DNA of 64,000 nt from Dawidia soli (GTDB lineage: Bacteria > Bacteroidota > Bacteroidia > Cytophagales > Cyclobacteriaceae). Location of the stretch: the NCBI RefSeq assembly GCF_018598185.1, contig NZ_JAHESC010000004.1, forward strand, positions 62,001 to 126,000, in the 5' to 3' direction. The translations under genes and the position numbers were made by a program. Positions 8,479 to 17,968 of this stretch are shown piece by piece. The first letter of the stretch is position 1; every line of letters starts with the position of its first letter. The notes below the pieces were generated by a model. It searched no databases. It saw only the letters and a list, made by a program, of their open reading frames with translations, and was not told where the DNA came from.

Positions 8479-9673
8479 CGACGTCTGCTTTTACCTGGTG
8501 ATAGATCGCCGTCTGGTTGCCGAAGATCTTCGTAAAGCCGATTACGTCGTCGCCGGTCCAGCCGAGGTTCATCTCGCCGTACTTGCCGAACTTCGACGAC
8601 ATGAGGTCGTAGGCCGACTCGATGCCCAGCGCTTGGAAACGGTAGGGATGCAGTTGGATCTGCACGGTACCGGTAACATGTTGTTGCGAGTTAGTCAGGA
8701 ATGCTTCGATGTCGCGCATGATGGGGTCGAGGTACTGGCCTTCGTGCAGCCAGTTACCGTAGAATTGCGCCAGCTGGTCTTTCCAGCTCAGCTGCCATTT
8801 GGTGAGTACGTGTTTTTCGAGGGCGTGGTGTCCCTTCAGTACCAACATGGGCGCTGCGGCTTCAAAGCCTACGCGGCCTTTGATACCGATGATGGTATCG
8901 CCCACGTGTATGTCGCGGCCGATGCCGTACGGGCCGGCAATGCCTTGCAGGTATTGGATCGCGTCGGCAGGGTGCGCAAACGCTTTGTCGTTCACTTTCT
9001 TCAGCTCGCCTTTTTCAAAGGCCAGGGTTACGGTCTCGGTGCCGGTTTTGGTCACCTGCGTAGGCCATGCCTCTTCGGGCAGGGTACCCAGCGACTTCAG
9101 GGTTTCTTTACCGCCCACCGATGTTCCCCAGATGCCTTTGTTGACGGAGTACATGGCTTTGGTAAAGTTCATCTGCACGCCCTTCGACTGCAGGTAGGAA
9201 ATCTCTTCTTCGCGCGAGAGCTTCAGCTCGCGGATGGGGGTGATGATCTCGATGCCGGGCACGAGTATATTCAGGATCATGTCGAAACGAACCTGGTCGT
9301 TGCCGGCGCCGGTGCTGCCGTGCGCGACGGCGTCTGCCTTCAGCTCGCGGGCATAGTTGGCCACCGCCAGCGCCTGCGACATGCGCTCGGCGCTTACGCT
9401 GAGGGGATAGGTGTTGTTCTTCAGGATATTGCCATACACCAGGTAGCGTATAACCTTGTCGTAGTAGTTGCGGGTCTCGTCAACGGTCTTATGCGATGCC
9501 ACTCCCAGGTTGCGGGCGCGGGTCTCGATCTCCAGGACTTCCTGCTCATTAAAACCACCGGTGTTGACGGTGATGGTATGAACTTCAAATCCTTTTTCCT
9601 CGCCGAGGTATTTAACGCAGTAAGAGGTATCCAATCCTCCGCTAAATGCTAATACGACTTTCTTTTTGCTCAT
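8468..9673 (-). CDS. argG: argininosuccinate synthase
   Basis: ArgG joins citrulline and aspartate with ATP to give argininosuccinate. The 401-residue protein starts MSKKKVVLAFSGGLDTSYC, containing the PP-loop SGGLDTS; further signatures are HGSTGAGNDQVRF and the C-terminal substrate segments seen in ArgG. It is the second gene of the arginine operon, 79 bases after the GNAT gene, and overlaps argC. Confidence 0.97.
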   Translation of the reverse strand: MSKKKVVLAFSGGLDTSYCVKYLGEEKGFEVHTITVNTGGFNEQEVLEIETRARNLGVASHKTVDETRNYYDKVIRYLVYGNILKNNTYPLSVSAERMSQALAVANYARELKADAVAHGSTGAGNDQVRFDMILNILVPGIEIITPIRELKLSREEEISYLQSKGVQMNFTKAMYSVNKGIWGTSVGGKETLKSLGTLPEEAWPTQVTKTGTETVTLAFEKGELKKVNDKAFAHPADAIQYLQGIAGPYGIGRDIHVGDTIIGIKGRVGFEAAAPMLVLKGHHALEKHVLTKWQLSWKDQLAQFYGNWLHEGQYLDPIMRDIEAFLTNSQQHVTGTVQIQLHPYRFQALGIESAYDLMSSKFGKYGEMNLGWTGDDVIGFTKIFGNQTAIYHQVKADVDGH

Positions 9674-9752
9674 CTCTCCGGTTGAAGCGCCGTGGCTTGC
9701 AGCCTCCGGCTGGTTATAGTAAAGTTTAAGGTTTCAATAAAGGTCTTCCGCG

Positions 9753-10568
9753 TTACCAGAAGAAGAAAAAGCTCAGCAGCGACTTCTTGTCTTTGCTGCC
9801 GTTGCCTTCGTCTTTCTTCTCATCTTTCTTGCGAAACGACTTCAGCAGTACAAATTGCTTGAAGCGCAACCATCGCTCGAACAGCTTCTGGTTGCCGTCG
9901 AACTCGCGGTGGCGGTGTGTCGTCACCAGCTCGCCTTCCGGCGTGACGACCGTTTCGGCCGCCTTGGGGGCTTCCGCCTTCCGCTGAGCGTTCCGTTTTT
10001 CTTCGGCTTCGCGCAGCTTGGCTTCGGCTTCCACCGGGTCGAACAGCATGGCCGTACACATGCAGTTCTTGCGGCCCTTGCTCATCAGGATCTCGTAGTT
10101 CACACAGCTTTGGCAGCCTTTCCAGAACTCCTCGTCCGTGGTGAGCTCAGAGTAGGTCACAGGCTCGTAGCCCAGGTCGGAGTTGATCTTCATCACGGCC
10201 AGACCGGTCGTCAGACCAAAGATCTTCGCGTCGGGATATTTCTTACGCGACAGCGCAAACACGGCGCGTTTGATATCGGTGGCGACACCTGTCTTGCGGA
10301 AGGGCGGCGATACGATCAGGCCGGAGTTGGCCACATATTTCTCGTGCTCCCACGCCTCGATGTAGCAGAAGCCTGCCCAGGTACCATCGGGCGCCAGCGC
10401 GATGACGGCTTTGCCCTCCTCCATCTTGGTAACGATGTAGTCCGGCGAACGCTTGGCAATGCCGGTGCCACGCGCTTTTGCAGATTCAGCCATCTCGGTA
10501 ACGATGGTCTCTGCGTAGTGTTTGTCGTCCACTGTTGCCAGTCGGACAATGAGATTATGCTTTTCCAA
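9753..10568 (-). CDS. GNAT acyltransferase, probable N-acyl(succinyl)glutamate synthase of the arginine operon
   Basis: The operon has no argA or argJ, so this GNAT-fold protein is the best candidate for acylating glutamate in the first step; this is an inference from position. The acetyl-CoA-binding core is visible around residues 70-130: SGLIVSPPFRKTGVATDIKR contains the motif A loop (R-K-T-G-V-A). A Cys-rich patch follows (CQSC near 155 and CMC near 170) that could bind a metal. The last 90 residues are a charged, low-complexity tail ending in SFFFFW, which is unusual. The open frame begins at a TTG codon, so the exact start is uncertain. It is the first gene of the operon. Confidence 0.75.
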   Translation of the reverse strand: MEKHNLIVRLATVDDKHYAETIVTEMAESAKARGTGIAKRSPDYIVTKMEEGKAVIALAPDGTWAGFCYIEAWEHEKYVANSGLIVSPPFRKTGVATDIKRAVFALSRKKYPDAKIFGLTTGLAVMKINSDLGYEPVTYSELTTDEEFWKGCQSCVNYEILMSKGRKNCMCTAMLFDPVEAEAKLREAEEKRNAQRKAEAPKAAETVVTPEGELVTTHRHREFDGNQKLFERWLRFKQFVLLKSFRKKDEKKDEGNGSKDKKSLLSFFFFW

Positions 10569-11066
10569 AGTGATTGCGAATTAAAATGTGAATGAAGAAA
10601 ACACCAATGCTTTAAAAGCACGTGCCTAAAAGCACAAAAGGCGTGATATCCCGGACACCACGTCGATCAACAGAATGTTGTGTGATGGAGGTATCAGATA
10701 CGCGCGAAGCGTACGGGTCGGGGTCGTCTGGTCACCATGCAGACAGTGTTTAAGAACCGGAACGTTCTTGCAGATTGGAGTGCAGCCTTGGCCGCAGATA
10801 CTATGGTGAACAATGTTTTCAATTTCTTATCAAGCGTTAAATGTGAAACGTTAGATGAAACCCATTCAGTTTTTTATTTATTGTTGTTTGTAAATGCAAA
10901 ATTAAACGGAAAAGTTTGGTTCATGGCAAACTTTTCGGCGTCAAAGTTTAAAATATTTTTCCAGCTAACGAGGGGTAGGTCGGAAGAGGCCTCTCACTAC
11001 CCTAAAACTCGTTTCCTCTGAGGAAATAATTGTCGAAAACACAATGTACGTGTACGCGCGGGCAGG
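10569..11066. other. leader and promoter region of the arginine operon; no gene seen
   Basis: About 500 bases without a convincing gene lie between the start of the GNAT gene and the terminator of the PorP/SprF gene. The left part is GC-rich and would be a long 5' leader (about 320 nt) if the promoter at 10897-10930 is right. The part from 10800 to 10970 is AT-rich. A near-direct repeat (GTTAAATGTGAAAC, then GTTAGATGAAAC) sits at about 10836-10861 and could be a regulator site. An open frame of 94 codons on the plus strand (10737-11021) looks non-coding. Confidence 0.5.
10897..10930 (-). promoter_or_regulatory. candidate Bacteroidota-type promoter of the arginine operon
   Basis: On the minus strand TAATTTTG (10904-10897) matches the -7 consensus TAnnTTTG, and a TTTG (10930-10927) lies 22 bases upstream as a possible -33 box; the usual spacing is nearer 19-20. 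The segment is the most AT-rich part of the region upstream of the operon. Confidence 0.35.
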
Positions 11067-11103
11067 AAAAAAAAAGCCGTCTGCAGGGTGGCTGAGACGG
11101 CTT
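11067..11103 (-). terminator. terminator of the PorP/SprF gene
   Basis: On the minus strand a perfect 9-bp stem (AAGCCGTCT / AGACGGCTT) with a 12-base loop is followed directly by nine T residues, eight bases after the stop codon of the PorP/SprF gene. Confidence 0.9.
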
Positions 11104-11111
11104 CGAAATGT

Positions 11112-12155
11112 CTAGAAATCCGGACAGGGAATGATCAGCTTATCCTTCGGCGGCTTGCGGGGGTTCCGCATCGGCCAGGTATAGACCAGGCTGAACTCGT
11201 GCGCGCCGCCACTGCCGGTGCCCAGCTTCGAGATGGTATAGTCGTAGCTGTAGCCGATGTTGATCGCATCCTTCGCGCCGATCTGCGTAAAACCGACCAG
11301 CAATACGATCGATTCGTTATTCACCGCGTCGCCCACTTTCTTGAACGGCACACCACGATACCACGTGCCGAGCACAAGCGGCTCGAACGTGAAATACAGG
11401 CCGAGGTCCATCTGGTCCCACTGGCCCTGGTGGCGGTACTGAAAGGCCGGCGAGATGCTACGCTCGGACTTGCGGGCGTATGCGCCCGATCCGGTCGTGC
11501 CGGGTGTCATAAAGAACTTAAAGCCGCCGTGCACAGACAGCTTCACGGGCAGCTTGCTTTCTTCGCCGATGAGGCTTTGGTTCGGTTGCGTCAAATGCCA
11601 TGCTGACACGCCTAACCAAGCGCTCTTCGTAAAGAGCACACCCCCGAACGAAATGTCTACAAAGGTCTTGGCCGATTGCGTCTTGAACGTCTCGGCGGTT
11701 TGCTGGCTGATGAGCTGACCCGTATTGGGGTCGAACTGGTCGCCAAAGGTGAGCTTGTCGAAGTTTACGTCGCGGTTAAAGATGCCGATCTGTACGCCGG
11801 GGCGAAAGCCCAGCTCGCGGGTGATGGGCAGCTCATACGAATACTGCAAGCCCAGGCTGAGCGACCGGAGACCGGCCAGCCCTTCGCGGTCCTGTGACAG
11901 GATCACCCCCACCCCGCTGTTATAGTCTTCGATAAAATAATCGAAGTACGCCGACAGGGTGGTGAAGTTGGCATCGATCGAGGGCCACTGGTTGCGGTAG
12001 TTCAAGCCCGCGCGGGCCTGGTTTGTGCCTCCCGTCAGGGCTGGGTTGAGGTAGAGGGGAGCGGCATAAAACTGCGAAAATTGGGGGTCCTGAGCAGTTA
12101 CCGCACCTTCCAACACCAGTATTAACGCGCACGAGAGCAGGATGATCCTGTACAT
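11112..12155 (-). CDS. PorP/SprF family type IX secretion system membrane protein
   Basis: An outer-membrane beta-barrel protein of 347 residues with an N-terminal signal peptide (MYRIILLSCALILVLEGAVT) and the family opening QDPQFSQFYAAPLYLNPALT, which is highly characteristic of PorP/SprF proteins. Members help deliver type IX secretion substrates, in particular those with type B C-terminal domains, to the surface. The neighbouring divergent gene encodes such a substrate, which supports a dedicated pair. I used the ATG just before the signal peptide; a TTG 12 codons upstream also stays in frame. Confidence 0.93.
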   Translation of the reverse strand: MYRIILLSCALILVLEGAVTAQDPQFSQFYAAPLYLNPALTGGTNQARAGLNYRNQWPSIDANFTTLSAYFDYFIEDYNSGVGVILSQDREGLAGLRSLSLGLQYSYELPITRELGFRPGVQIGIFNRDVNFDKLTFGDQFDPNTGQLISQQTAETFKTQSAKTFVDISFGGVLFTKSAWLGVSAWHLTQPNQSLIGEESKLPVKLSVHGGFKFFMTPGTTGSGAYARKSERSISPAFQYRHQGQWDQMDLGLYFTFEPLVLGTWYRGVPFKKVGDAVNNESIVLLVGFTQIGAKDAINIGYSYDYTISKLGTGSGGAHEFSLVYTWPMRNPRKPPKDKLIIPCPDF

Positions 12156-12203
12156 TAAAAACGTTCTTTTTAGAGTAAGCACTTGAGGCAAATTAATGAA
12201 AAC

Positions 12204-12238
12204 TTATCCGTTATCCGTTACAGGTTAACCGTTAATTG
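12204..12238. repeat. degenerate heptanucleotide TTA repeat in a divergent promoter region
   Basis: Five successive 7-base units each begin with TTA: TTATCCG, TTATCCG, TTACAGG, TTAACCG, TTAATTG. They lie between the PorP/SprF gene and the secreted PKD protein gene and could be a simple repeat or an array of regulator half-sites. Confidence 0.5.
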
Positions 12239-12466
12239 TTGACCACCGACCGGAAAAGCCGACGCCAGGACGGTTTATCATACCGAAACGCGACCCTTAC
12301 GTGCTCTTTTCCCATCGGCGGCCAACGGGGCGGCAATCCCGGTAAGCGCATTTCCATTAACGCATTATTTAAGCCAAATTGTATACTTTAAAACAACTTG
12401 AGCGTTTTACATTTGACACTTTATTGAACCGAATCGTAAGTTCGACCACTTCAAAATCCGAGGAAC

Positions 12467-15400
12467 GTGACCAGATATTTTTACCGACTGATCTTCTTGT
12501 TGGCCACCGTCATCCCTGCCGGTACCTATGCCCAGAACTTTTCGGGGCACAATTGGTACTTTGGCAACCGGGGCATACGGTTTAGCCGCGGCGACAATTC
12601 CGTTTCACTTATCACCAACCGCTACACCGGCCCCTTCGGCACCGGCGCCGGCGGTACCGCCGTGGTCTCCGATCCGTACACGGGCACGCTGTTGTTTTAT
12701 ACCGACGGCGTAAACGTCATCGACGCCTCCCACCGGGTCGCGCCGGGCGGGCCGCTGGGCGGTATTAACACCCGCAACCAGTCGGTGACAGTCTGCAAGA
12801 ACCCCTCGTTCCCCGGCGAATATTATATCTTTTATGCCGTGGCGGGCGGCGGCGTGCAATACGCCGTGTTCGACTCCACCCGGATCGGCAATGGCACGGC
12901 CTTTGGCCAGCCACCCCTCGGTGAGCTGACAGACGTAAACAACGCCATCACCGGCTTGCCCACCGGCCTGTCAGAAGGCATGATCATGCTGCCCGACCCC
13001 AACTCCGACGGCTACTGGCTGGTGACCCATGCTTCCGCCTCGGCCACCTATCATTTCGTCAAGATCGACAACACCGGTGTGAACTATATCGGCAATGTTA
13101 CGGCCGGCACGATCACCAACGCCGTCAATTTCTCATACCACCCGGCCACACGCACCCTGGGCGTCTCGCCGGGCGAAGCCGGCCGCAGCGTGGAGCTGGC
13201 GACGATCACCTTCCCCCCGGCCCCGGTGCCGCCGGCCCCGCAGACCCTGCCTACACTGGCTGTAACGTCCGTGCCCGGCTCGACGTCGCCGGTGGCCAAT
13301 GGCATTTACGACACCGAGTTCAGCAGCAGCGGCCGCTACCTCTACGTTTCGCGTACCAGCGGTGGCGCCGGTGACGTCGTGCAATACGATCTGAAGCCCA
13401 CCGCCACACCGACGCCGGCTCCTGCCTCGGTGCTTACCGGCACAGCCCCCACGGCAGGCTTCGGTCTGCAGATGGGCCCCGACAGCGTGCTGTATTACCT
13501 CTATGCCTCCGGCGCCAATGTGGCCCTGGGCGGCTTCACCAATACCGACACCGTAGCGTCTGAAGTGGACTACGACGCCAGCATTTTTGCTGGCAACTTC
13601 GGTGCCCGCCAGTTCCCGTCGTTCGCACCGTTCGACAGTGTCAACTGGGTGCTGGACTTCACGTCCGACGGTACCTGCGCCAACTCCAACATTTCGTTCT
13701 TCCCCGAGGTGAAGCCGCAGGCCGACAGCCTCGTGTGGACCTTTGGCGACGGCGGCACCTCCAGCGAGTGGAGCCCGGTATATAACTATCCGGATGAAGG
13801 CACCTATACCGTAACGATGAAGGCTTACCTCAACGGCCAGGTCGATAGTGTATGGCATGATCTGACCATTCAGCCATTCGACGCGCAGATCAGCCTGGTG
13901 CAGGACACCACCGCGTGTAGCTGCGAGCTGCCCTTTCCGAAAGCCAACCCCGTGCCGACACCGCCCGGCCCGTGTAACCGCTTTACACTGACGGCCCAGA
14001 TTAACGCCGGCAGCGGCGGGACGCCGAGCTGGCAATGGTACGGCCCCGCCGGCCCCATCGGCTCGCCGTCTTCCGGCACGACGGCTACGCTGCAGCCCGA
14101 CTCCGCCGGATATTATTTCCTCGTGGCGACGGTCGGCTCCTGCCAAACCTCCGCGGGTGTCAACATTAAAGAGTACAATGTACAGGACCAGCGTGCCAAC
14201 ATCTGGTATTTTGGTAATCAAGCCGGCATTGATTTCAACCCGGTGTTTGATAACCCGCCCGGCGCGCCCGAAGCGATCACCAACCCGGTGATGGATGCCC
14301 TCGAAGGCACATCAACGATCTCCGACCGCAACGGCCAGGTGATCTTCTTCACCGACGGCAACACGGTGTGGAACCACGATTTTGATGTGGTCGGCACCGA
14401 CATCGGTGGCGTAAACGACAACTCATCACAGGCAGCACTGATCATTCCGGTGCCCGGCGACGAGACGTTGTACTATATCTTCACGACGGAAGAGATCCCC
14501 GGTACCGGCACCTACCGCCTGGCCTACTCCCTCTACGATATCAAGCTCAACTTCCCGACGGGCGGTCTGCGGGCCAAAAACGTCACACTCTTTACCCGTA
14601 GCACCGAGCGCATCACCGGTAACGAGAACTGGCTCATTGCCCACGAGTATGGCAACAATATATTCCGCGCGTACCGCATCACCACCGCCGGCATCGACAA
14701 TCCTATTTTCTCCGGCATCGGCTCGGATCATAACATTGCCTTCCCGACCAACGCCGAGGGTTACATGCGCCTGGGGCCGCAGAACCGCCTGGCAGTACCG
14801 ATCTATACCCCCGGTGTTTCCAACATCGTGGAAGTATTCGACTTCATCGACTCGGCCGGTACGGTTACAAACCTGCGCACCATCAACCTGAACAATACTT
14901 CCGGACAGGCGTACGGCGTGGAGTTCGGCGCGGGTGGCAACAAACTGTATGTTTCCCTGCTCGGCTCGCCGTCGTCGAAACTTTACGAATATGCGTTCGA
15001 TACGCTGGGCATTCCACACCAGCCCAGCGGCACGCCGCGCATGTCCGACGCCGACTATCCACAAGGGCTGGGCGCCATTGTCATGGGCCCGGACCAGCAG
15101 GTCTATGTAGCCGTCAAGGACCAACCCGCCCTGGGTGTGATCACGGTCGTGCCGGATACGGCACGCGCGTCGAGCTTCCAGATCGATGCATTTCCGCTGG
15201 CCGGCGGCACCGTAAGCCGGTTGGGCTTGCCGAACTTTATCCAGATCATTTCCGATGCGCCGCAAGGGCCGTCCATTGCGCATACCGGGGAGTGTATGGG
15301 ATCTCCCACGAGCTTTACCGGCTCGGGCACGGACCCGATCGACGTGCTCACCTGGGCCTTTGGCGATGGGGGCGGCCAGTCAGGTGTGAACCTCACGGAG

Positions 15401-17794
15401 GTCGAACATACCTATCCCACGACAGCCGTCGCGACCACCTATATTGTGACGCTCAGCATTAGTAACCGATGTGTCGGACTGGTAGAGGTGTTGCGCGATA
15501 CCGTCACCATCTATCCTCCGCCGCCGGACCCGTCCACGTCGTTGTCGCTGTGTACGCCGCCGATGGTGATCGATGCCAACCCCACCGACACGCCCGGCCT
15601 GGAGTACCTCTGGGAAGATGGTGAGACAACAGAGACGCTTACCATCAGCGAGCCGCGCACGTACTTTGTTACGGTCACCAGCACAGCCACGCAGTGTAGC
15701 ACCGAAGGTGCGATCCGCGTAAACCCGGCCCTTGTCACGATCAATCTTGGCCCGGACGCTGTCGCTTGCTCGGCCCCCAATACGGGGCTGACGCTGAACA
15801 CCGGTATCAATATCCCCAACGGCCACACGTGGACGCTAAATGGCGCCAACCTCGGTAACACGGGCCCGACACAGCCGGTAGACTTCTCGACCGCCGGTAC
15901 ATTTACATACATCGCAACGTATACGGGCCCCGCTCCGCAGAACTGCGTCACGCGCGATACGATCACATTCACGGTAAACCAATCACCGACCGTAACGTTA
16001 ACACCGGGTGCCGCTATTACCTGCGGTACGAATACCGGCCAGCTTACGGCGGTCGTAACACAAAGCACCAATTACTTCTATAGCTTCACCGGCCCGACGG
16101 CGATTCCGAACGGCACCTCGCCGATCACCGTGCCGTTCACCGGCCTGACGGCAGGTACGTATACCATTACGGTCAACGATCAGGCCAACGGCTGCCCGGC
16201 GGGTGCCACGGCTACGATCAACGGCGCGGGCATGCCCACGATCACTCCCGTCAATCAGGCCGCCTGCGATCTAACACCGCAGCCTGTCACCATCCAGTCA
16301 TCCGCCCCAGGCTTTCTCACGACGGATATGTATACCATACTGGACGCGAACACGGGAGACGTGGTCGAATCGGGTCCTGTACCGACACCCGGAGTGCAGT
16401 TTCAAACGGGGGGATTGACGCCCGGTAATTATAACATAACCGTGTACAGAGGCGGGGCCCCTCCGGCCGGCTGTCCGACGGGCGCGTCCATAACACTGAA
16501 CCAGGGCCCGGAGATTCCCAACGTAAGCATCGACATCACGCAGCTTTGCGCTGCAGCGCCCCAGGTAACGGCCGTCGCCCCGCCGGGCCCAACGTATACT
16601 TATTTTTGGAGCAGCTCCCCTGTCGGCCTCACCGGCGCCACGGCAACGATCCCTGTAAACCTGCCGCCAGGGCAATATACCCTGGATGTAGTGGTCGATG
16701 ATGGCCCCGGAGGAAACTGTCCGACGGATGCCCAGATCGACGTCGCGATCGAGCCGGGCTTTGGCGCGGATATTCAATACGACCCTTGTACCACTCCCGT
16801 TGTTCTGAACGGTATGGTGGTGAACGGCGCACGACCGGCGGCCAGCTACTTCTATACCTGGACAGGTCCGGGTGTTAGCGGCACGGGCATGCAGTTCGTG
16901 GCGACGGTGGAGGGCGACTATACTTTGCGGATCCAAAATCCTGCGTCGGGCTGCTTCGCCGTACCGGATGCTGTCGAAGAAGATGTGCGCCTGCTCGGCC
17001 CGCTGACCGTGCAGATCCTGCCGCCGGACAGCCCGCCGTGTGACAATGCTGCGTTCACGCTGGAAGCAGCACCGAGCCGCACCGTATCGACGTATCAATG
17101 GGCGTTGAATAGCACGGAGATCAGCGGCGAAACAACCGCACAGCTTGACAACCAGCGCGCGGCGGGTCTCTACGGTGTCAAAGTGAGCGACGGTCGCTGT
17201 GAAGCCGAAGCCGCGCTGCAGATCTTCCTGGCGCCGTCTACACCAGGCGTCATGCAAGACAATTTCGTGATCTGCCCCGACCCGAACGCCCCGCCGAATG
17301 TGCAGGTGGCTTACCTTGATCCGGGCGCGGGCTTTGCAAGTTATGCCTGGTATCAACTCGTCGGCACCAGCGAGTCGGCGTTACCCTTCTTCGGCCAGAT
17401 CTATGAGGCCCGGGAAGCCGGTAGCTATCGGGTAAGAATGGAAAATGCATTCGGCTGCGAAACGTCCGATGACGCGATCGTAGAAGTGAACTGCGATCCG
17501 GTCATCAACGCACCGAACGCCTTCCGCCCCACCAGCGGGCTGAATGCCAACCAGATGTTCCATATCTTTACATTCTATGTAGCCGAAGAAGGTTTCCAGA
17601 TCTATATCTTCAACCGCTGGGGTGAAATGGTCTTTGAATCCAGCGACCTGGCCTTTGCCTGGAACGGGGGCTACAAGAACAACGCCGGCCAGTTAATGCC
17701 TGCGGGCACGTACTCGTATGTATTGAAATACAAGAGCAAAGAGGAAAATGCGGAAACCCGCGAAAAACGCGGTGGCGTATTGCTGTTGCGATAG
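12467..17794 (+). CDS. large secreted PKD-domain protein with type B C-terminal (gliding-motility-associated) sorting domain
   Basis: A 1775-residue surface or extracellular protein. A signal peptide (ending near TYAQ) is followed by two copies of a beta-propeller-like module opening WYFGN (residues 30 and 580), two PKD domains with WxFGDGG cores (near 424 and 963), then Ig-like/adhesin repeats rich in Thr, Pro and Gly. The last ~95 residues (NAFRPTSGLN ... FNRWGEMVFE ... AGTYSYVLKY) are the type B C-terminal domain exported by the type IX system. The start codon is GTG, preceded by a purine-rich GAGGAAC. A strong terminator follows the stop. The adjacent PorP/SprF gene is the likely secretion partner. 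Function may be adhesion or gliding; no enzyme motif is visible. Confidence 0.95.
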   Translation: MTRYFYRLIFLLATVIPAGTYAQNFSGHNWYFGNRGIRFSRGDNSVSLITNRYTGPFGTGAGGTAVVSDPYTGTLLFYTDGVNVIDASHRVAPGGPLGGINTRNQSVTVCKNPSFPGEYYIFYAVAGGGVQYAVFDSTRIGNGTAFGQPPLGELTDVNNAITGLPTGLSEGMIMLPDPNSDGYWLVTHASASATYHFVKIDNTGVNYIGNVTAGTITNAVNFSYHPATRTLGVSPGEAGRSVELATITFPPAPVPPAPQTLPTLAVTSVPGSTSPVANGIYDTEFSSSGRYLYVSRTSGGAGDVVQYDLKPTATPTPAPASVLTGTAPTAGFGLQMGPDSVLYYLYASGANVALGGFTNTDTVASEVDYDASIFAGNFGARQFPSFAPFDSVNWVLDFTSDGTCANSNISFFPEVKPQADSLVWTFGDGGTSSEWSPVYNYPDEGTYTVTMKAYLNGQVDSVWHDLTIQPFDAQISLVQDTTACSCELPFPKANPVPTPPGPCNRFTLTAQINAGSGGTPSWQWYGPAGPIGSPSSGTTATLQPDSAGYYFLVATVGSCQTSAGVNIKEYNVQDQRANIWYFGNQAGIDFNPVFDNPPGAPEAITNPVMDALEGTSTISDRNGQVIFFTDGNTVWNHDFDVVGTDIGGVNDNSSQAALIIPVPGDETLYYIFTTEEIPGTGTYRLAYSLYDIKLNFPTGGLRAKNVTLFTRSTERITGNENWLIAHEYGNNIFRAYRITTAGIDNPIFSGIGSDHNIAFPTNAEGYMRLGPQNRLAVPIYTPGVSNIVEVFDFIDSAGTVTNLRTINLNNTSGQAYGVEFGAGGNKLYVSLLGSPSSKLYEYAFDTLGIPHQPSGTPRMSDADYPQGLGAIVMGPDQQVYVAVKDQPALGVITVVPDTARASSFQIDAFPLAGGTVSRLGLPNFIQIISDAPQGPSIAHTGECMGSPTSFTGSGTDPIDVLTWAFGDGGGQSGVNLTEVEHTYPTTAVATTYIVTLSISNRCVGLVEVLRDTVTIYPPPPDPSTSLSLCTPPMVIDANPTDTPGLEYLWEDGETTETLTISEPRTYFVTVTSTATQCSTEGAIRVNPALVTINLGPDAVACSAPNTGLTLNTGINIPNGHTWTLNGANLGNTGPTQPVDFSTAGTFTYIATYTGPAPQNCVTRDTITFTVNQSPTVTLTPGAAITCGTNTGQLTAVVTQSTNYFYSFTGPTAIPNGTSPITVPFTGLTAGTYTITVNDQANGCPAGATATINGAGMPTITPVNQAACDLTPQPVTIQSSAPGFLTTDMYTILDANTGDVVESGPVPTPGVQFQTGGLTPGNYNITVYRGGAPPAGCPTGASITLNQGPEIPNVSIDITQLCAAAPQVTAVAPPGPTYTYFWSSSPVGLTGATATIPVNLPPGQYTLDVVVDDGPGGNCPTDAQIDVAIEPGFGADIQYDPCTTPVVLNGMVVNGARPAASYFYTWTGPGVSGTGMQFVATVEGDYTLRIQNPASGCFAVPDAVEEDVRLLGPLTVQILPPDSPPCDNAAFTLEAAPSRTVSTYQWALNSTEISGETTAQLDNQRAAGLYGVKVSDGRCEAEAALQIFLAPSTPGVMQDNFVICPDPNAPPNVQVAYLDPGAGFASYAWYQLVGTSESALPFFGQIYEAREAGSYRVRMENAFGCETSDDAIVEVNCDPVINAPNAFRPTSGLNANQMFHIFTFYVAEEGFQIYIFNRWGEMVFESSDLAFAWNGGYKNNAGQLMPAGTYSYVLKYKSKEENAETREKRGGVLLLR

Positions 17795-17824
17795 AACGCA
17801 ATAAGCTCAACATTGACACATATC

Positions 17825-17866
17825 CCGGCTCCGTGCATCTCCCGATGCCGGAGCCGGCTGTTTTTT
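17825..17866 (+). terminator. terminator of the secreted PKD protein gene
   Basis: A 9-bp stem CCGGCTCCG / CGGAGCCGG extended by GCATC / GATGC with one bulged base and a TCCC loop is followed by CTGTTTTTTA. Confidence 0.92.
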
Positions 17867-17968
17867 ACCCCCCATCCGACGGATACAACTGCCCGTACGC
17901 GCTTCGTTGATTATTGACGATTGTTTTCCTAACTATGTAAGGAACAGAATCCTGGATCTGCAACGTAT

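Noticed and set aside
8453-9652. 399-codon open frame antisense to argG
   Set aside because: The argG frame on the other strand is unmistakable; the antisense product has no family features.
10737-11021. 94-codon plus-strand frame in the leader of the arginine operon
   Set aside because: Composition changes along its length, no ribosome-binding site, and it covers the candidate minus-strand promoter.
13133-14221. long minus-strand frame inside the secreted PKD protein gene
   Set aside because: Arg- and Gly-rich translation without motifs, fully inside a well-supported gene.
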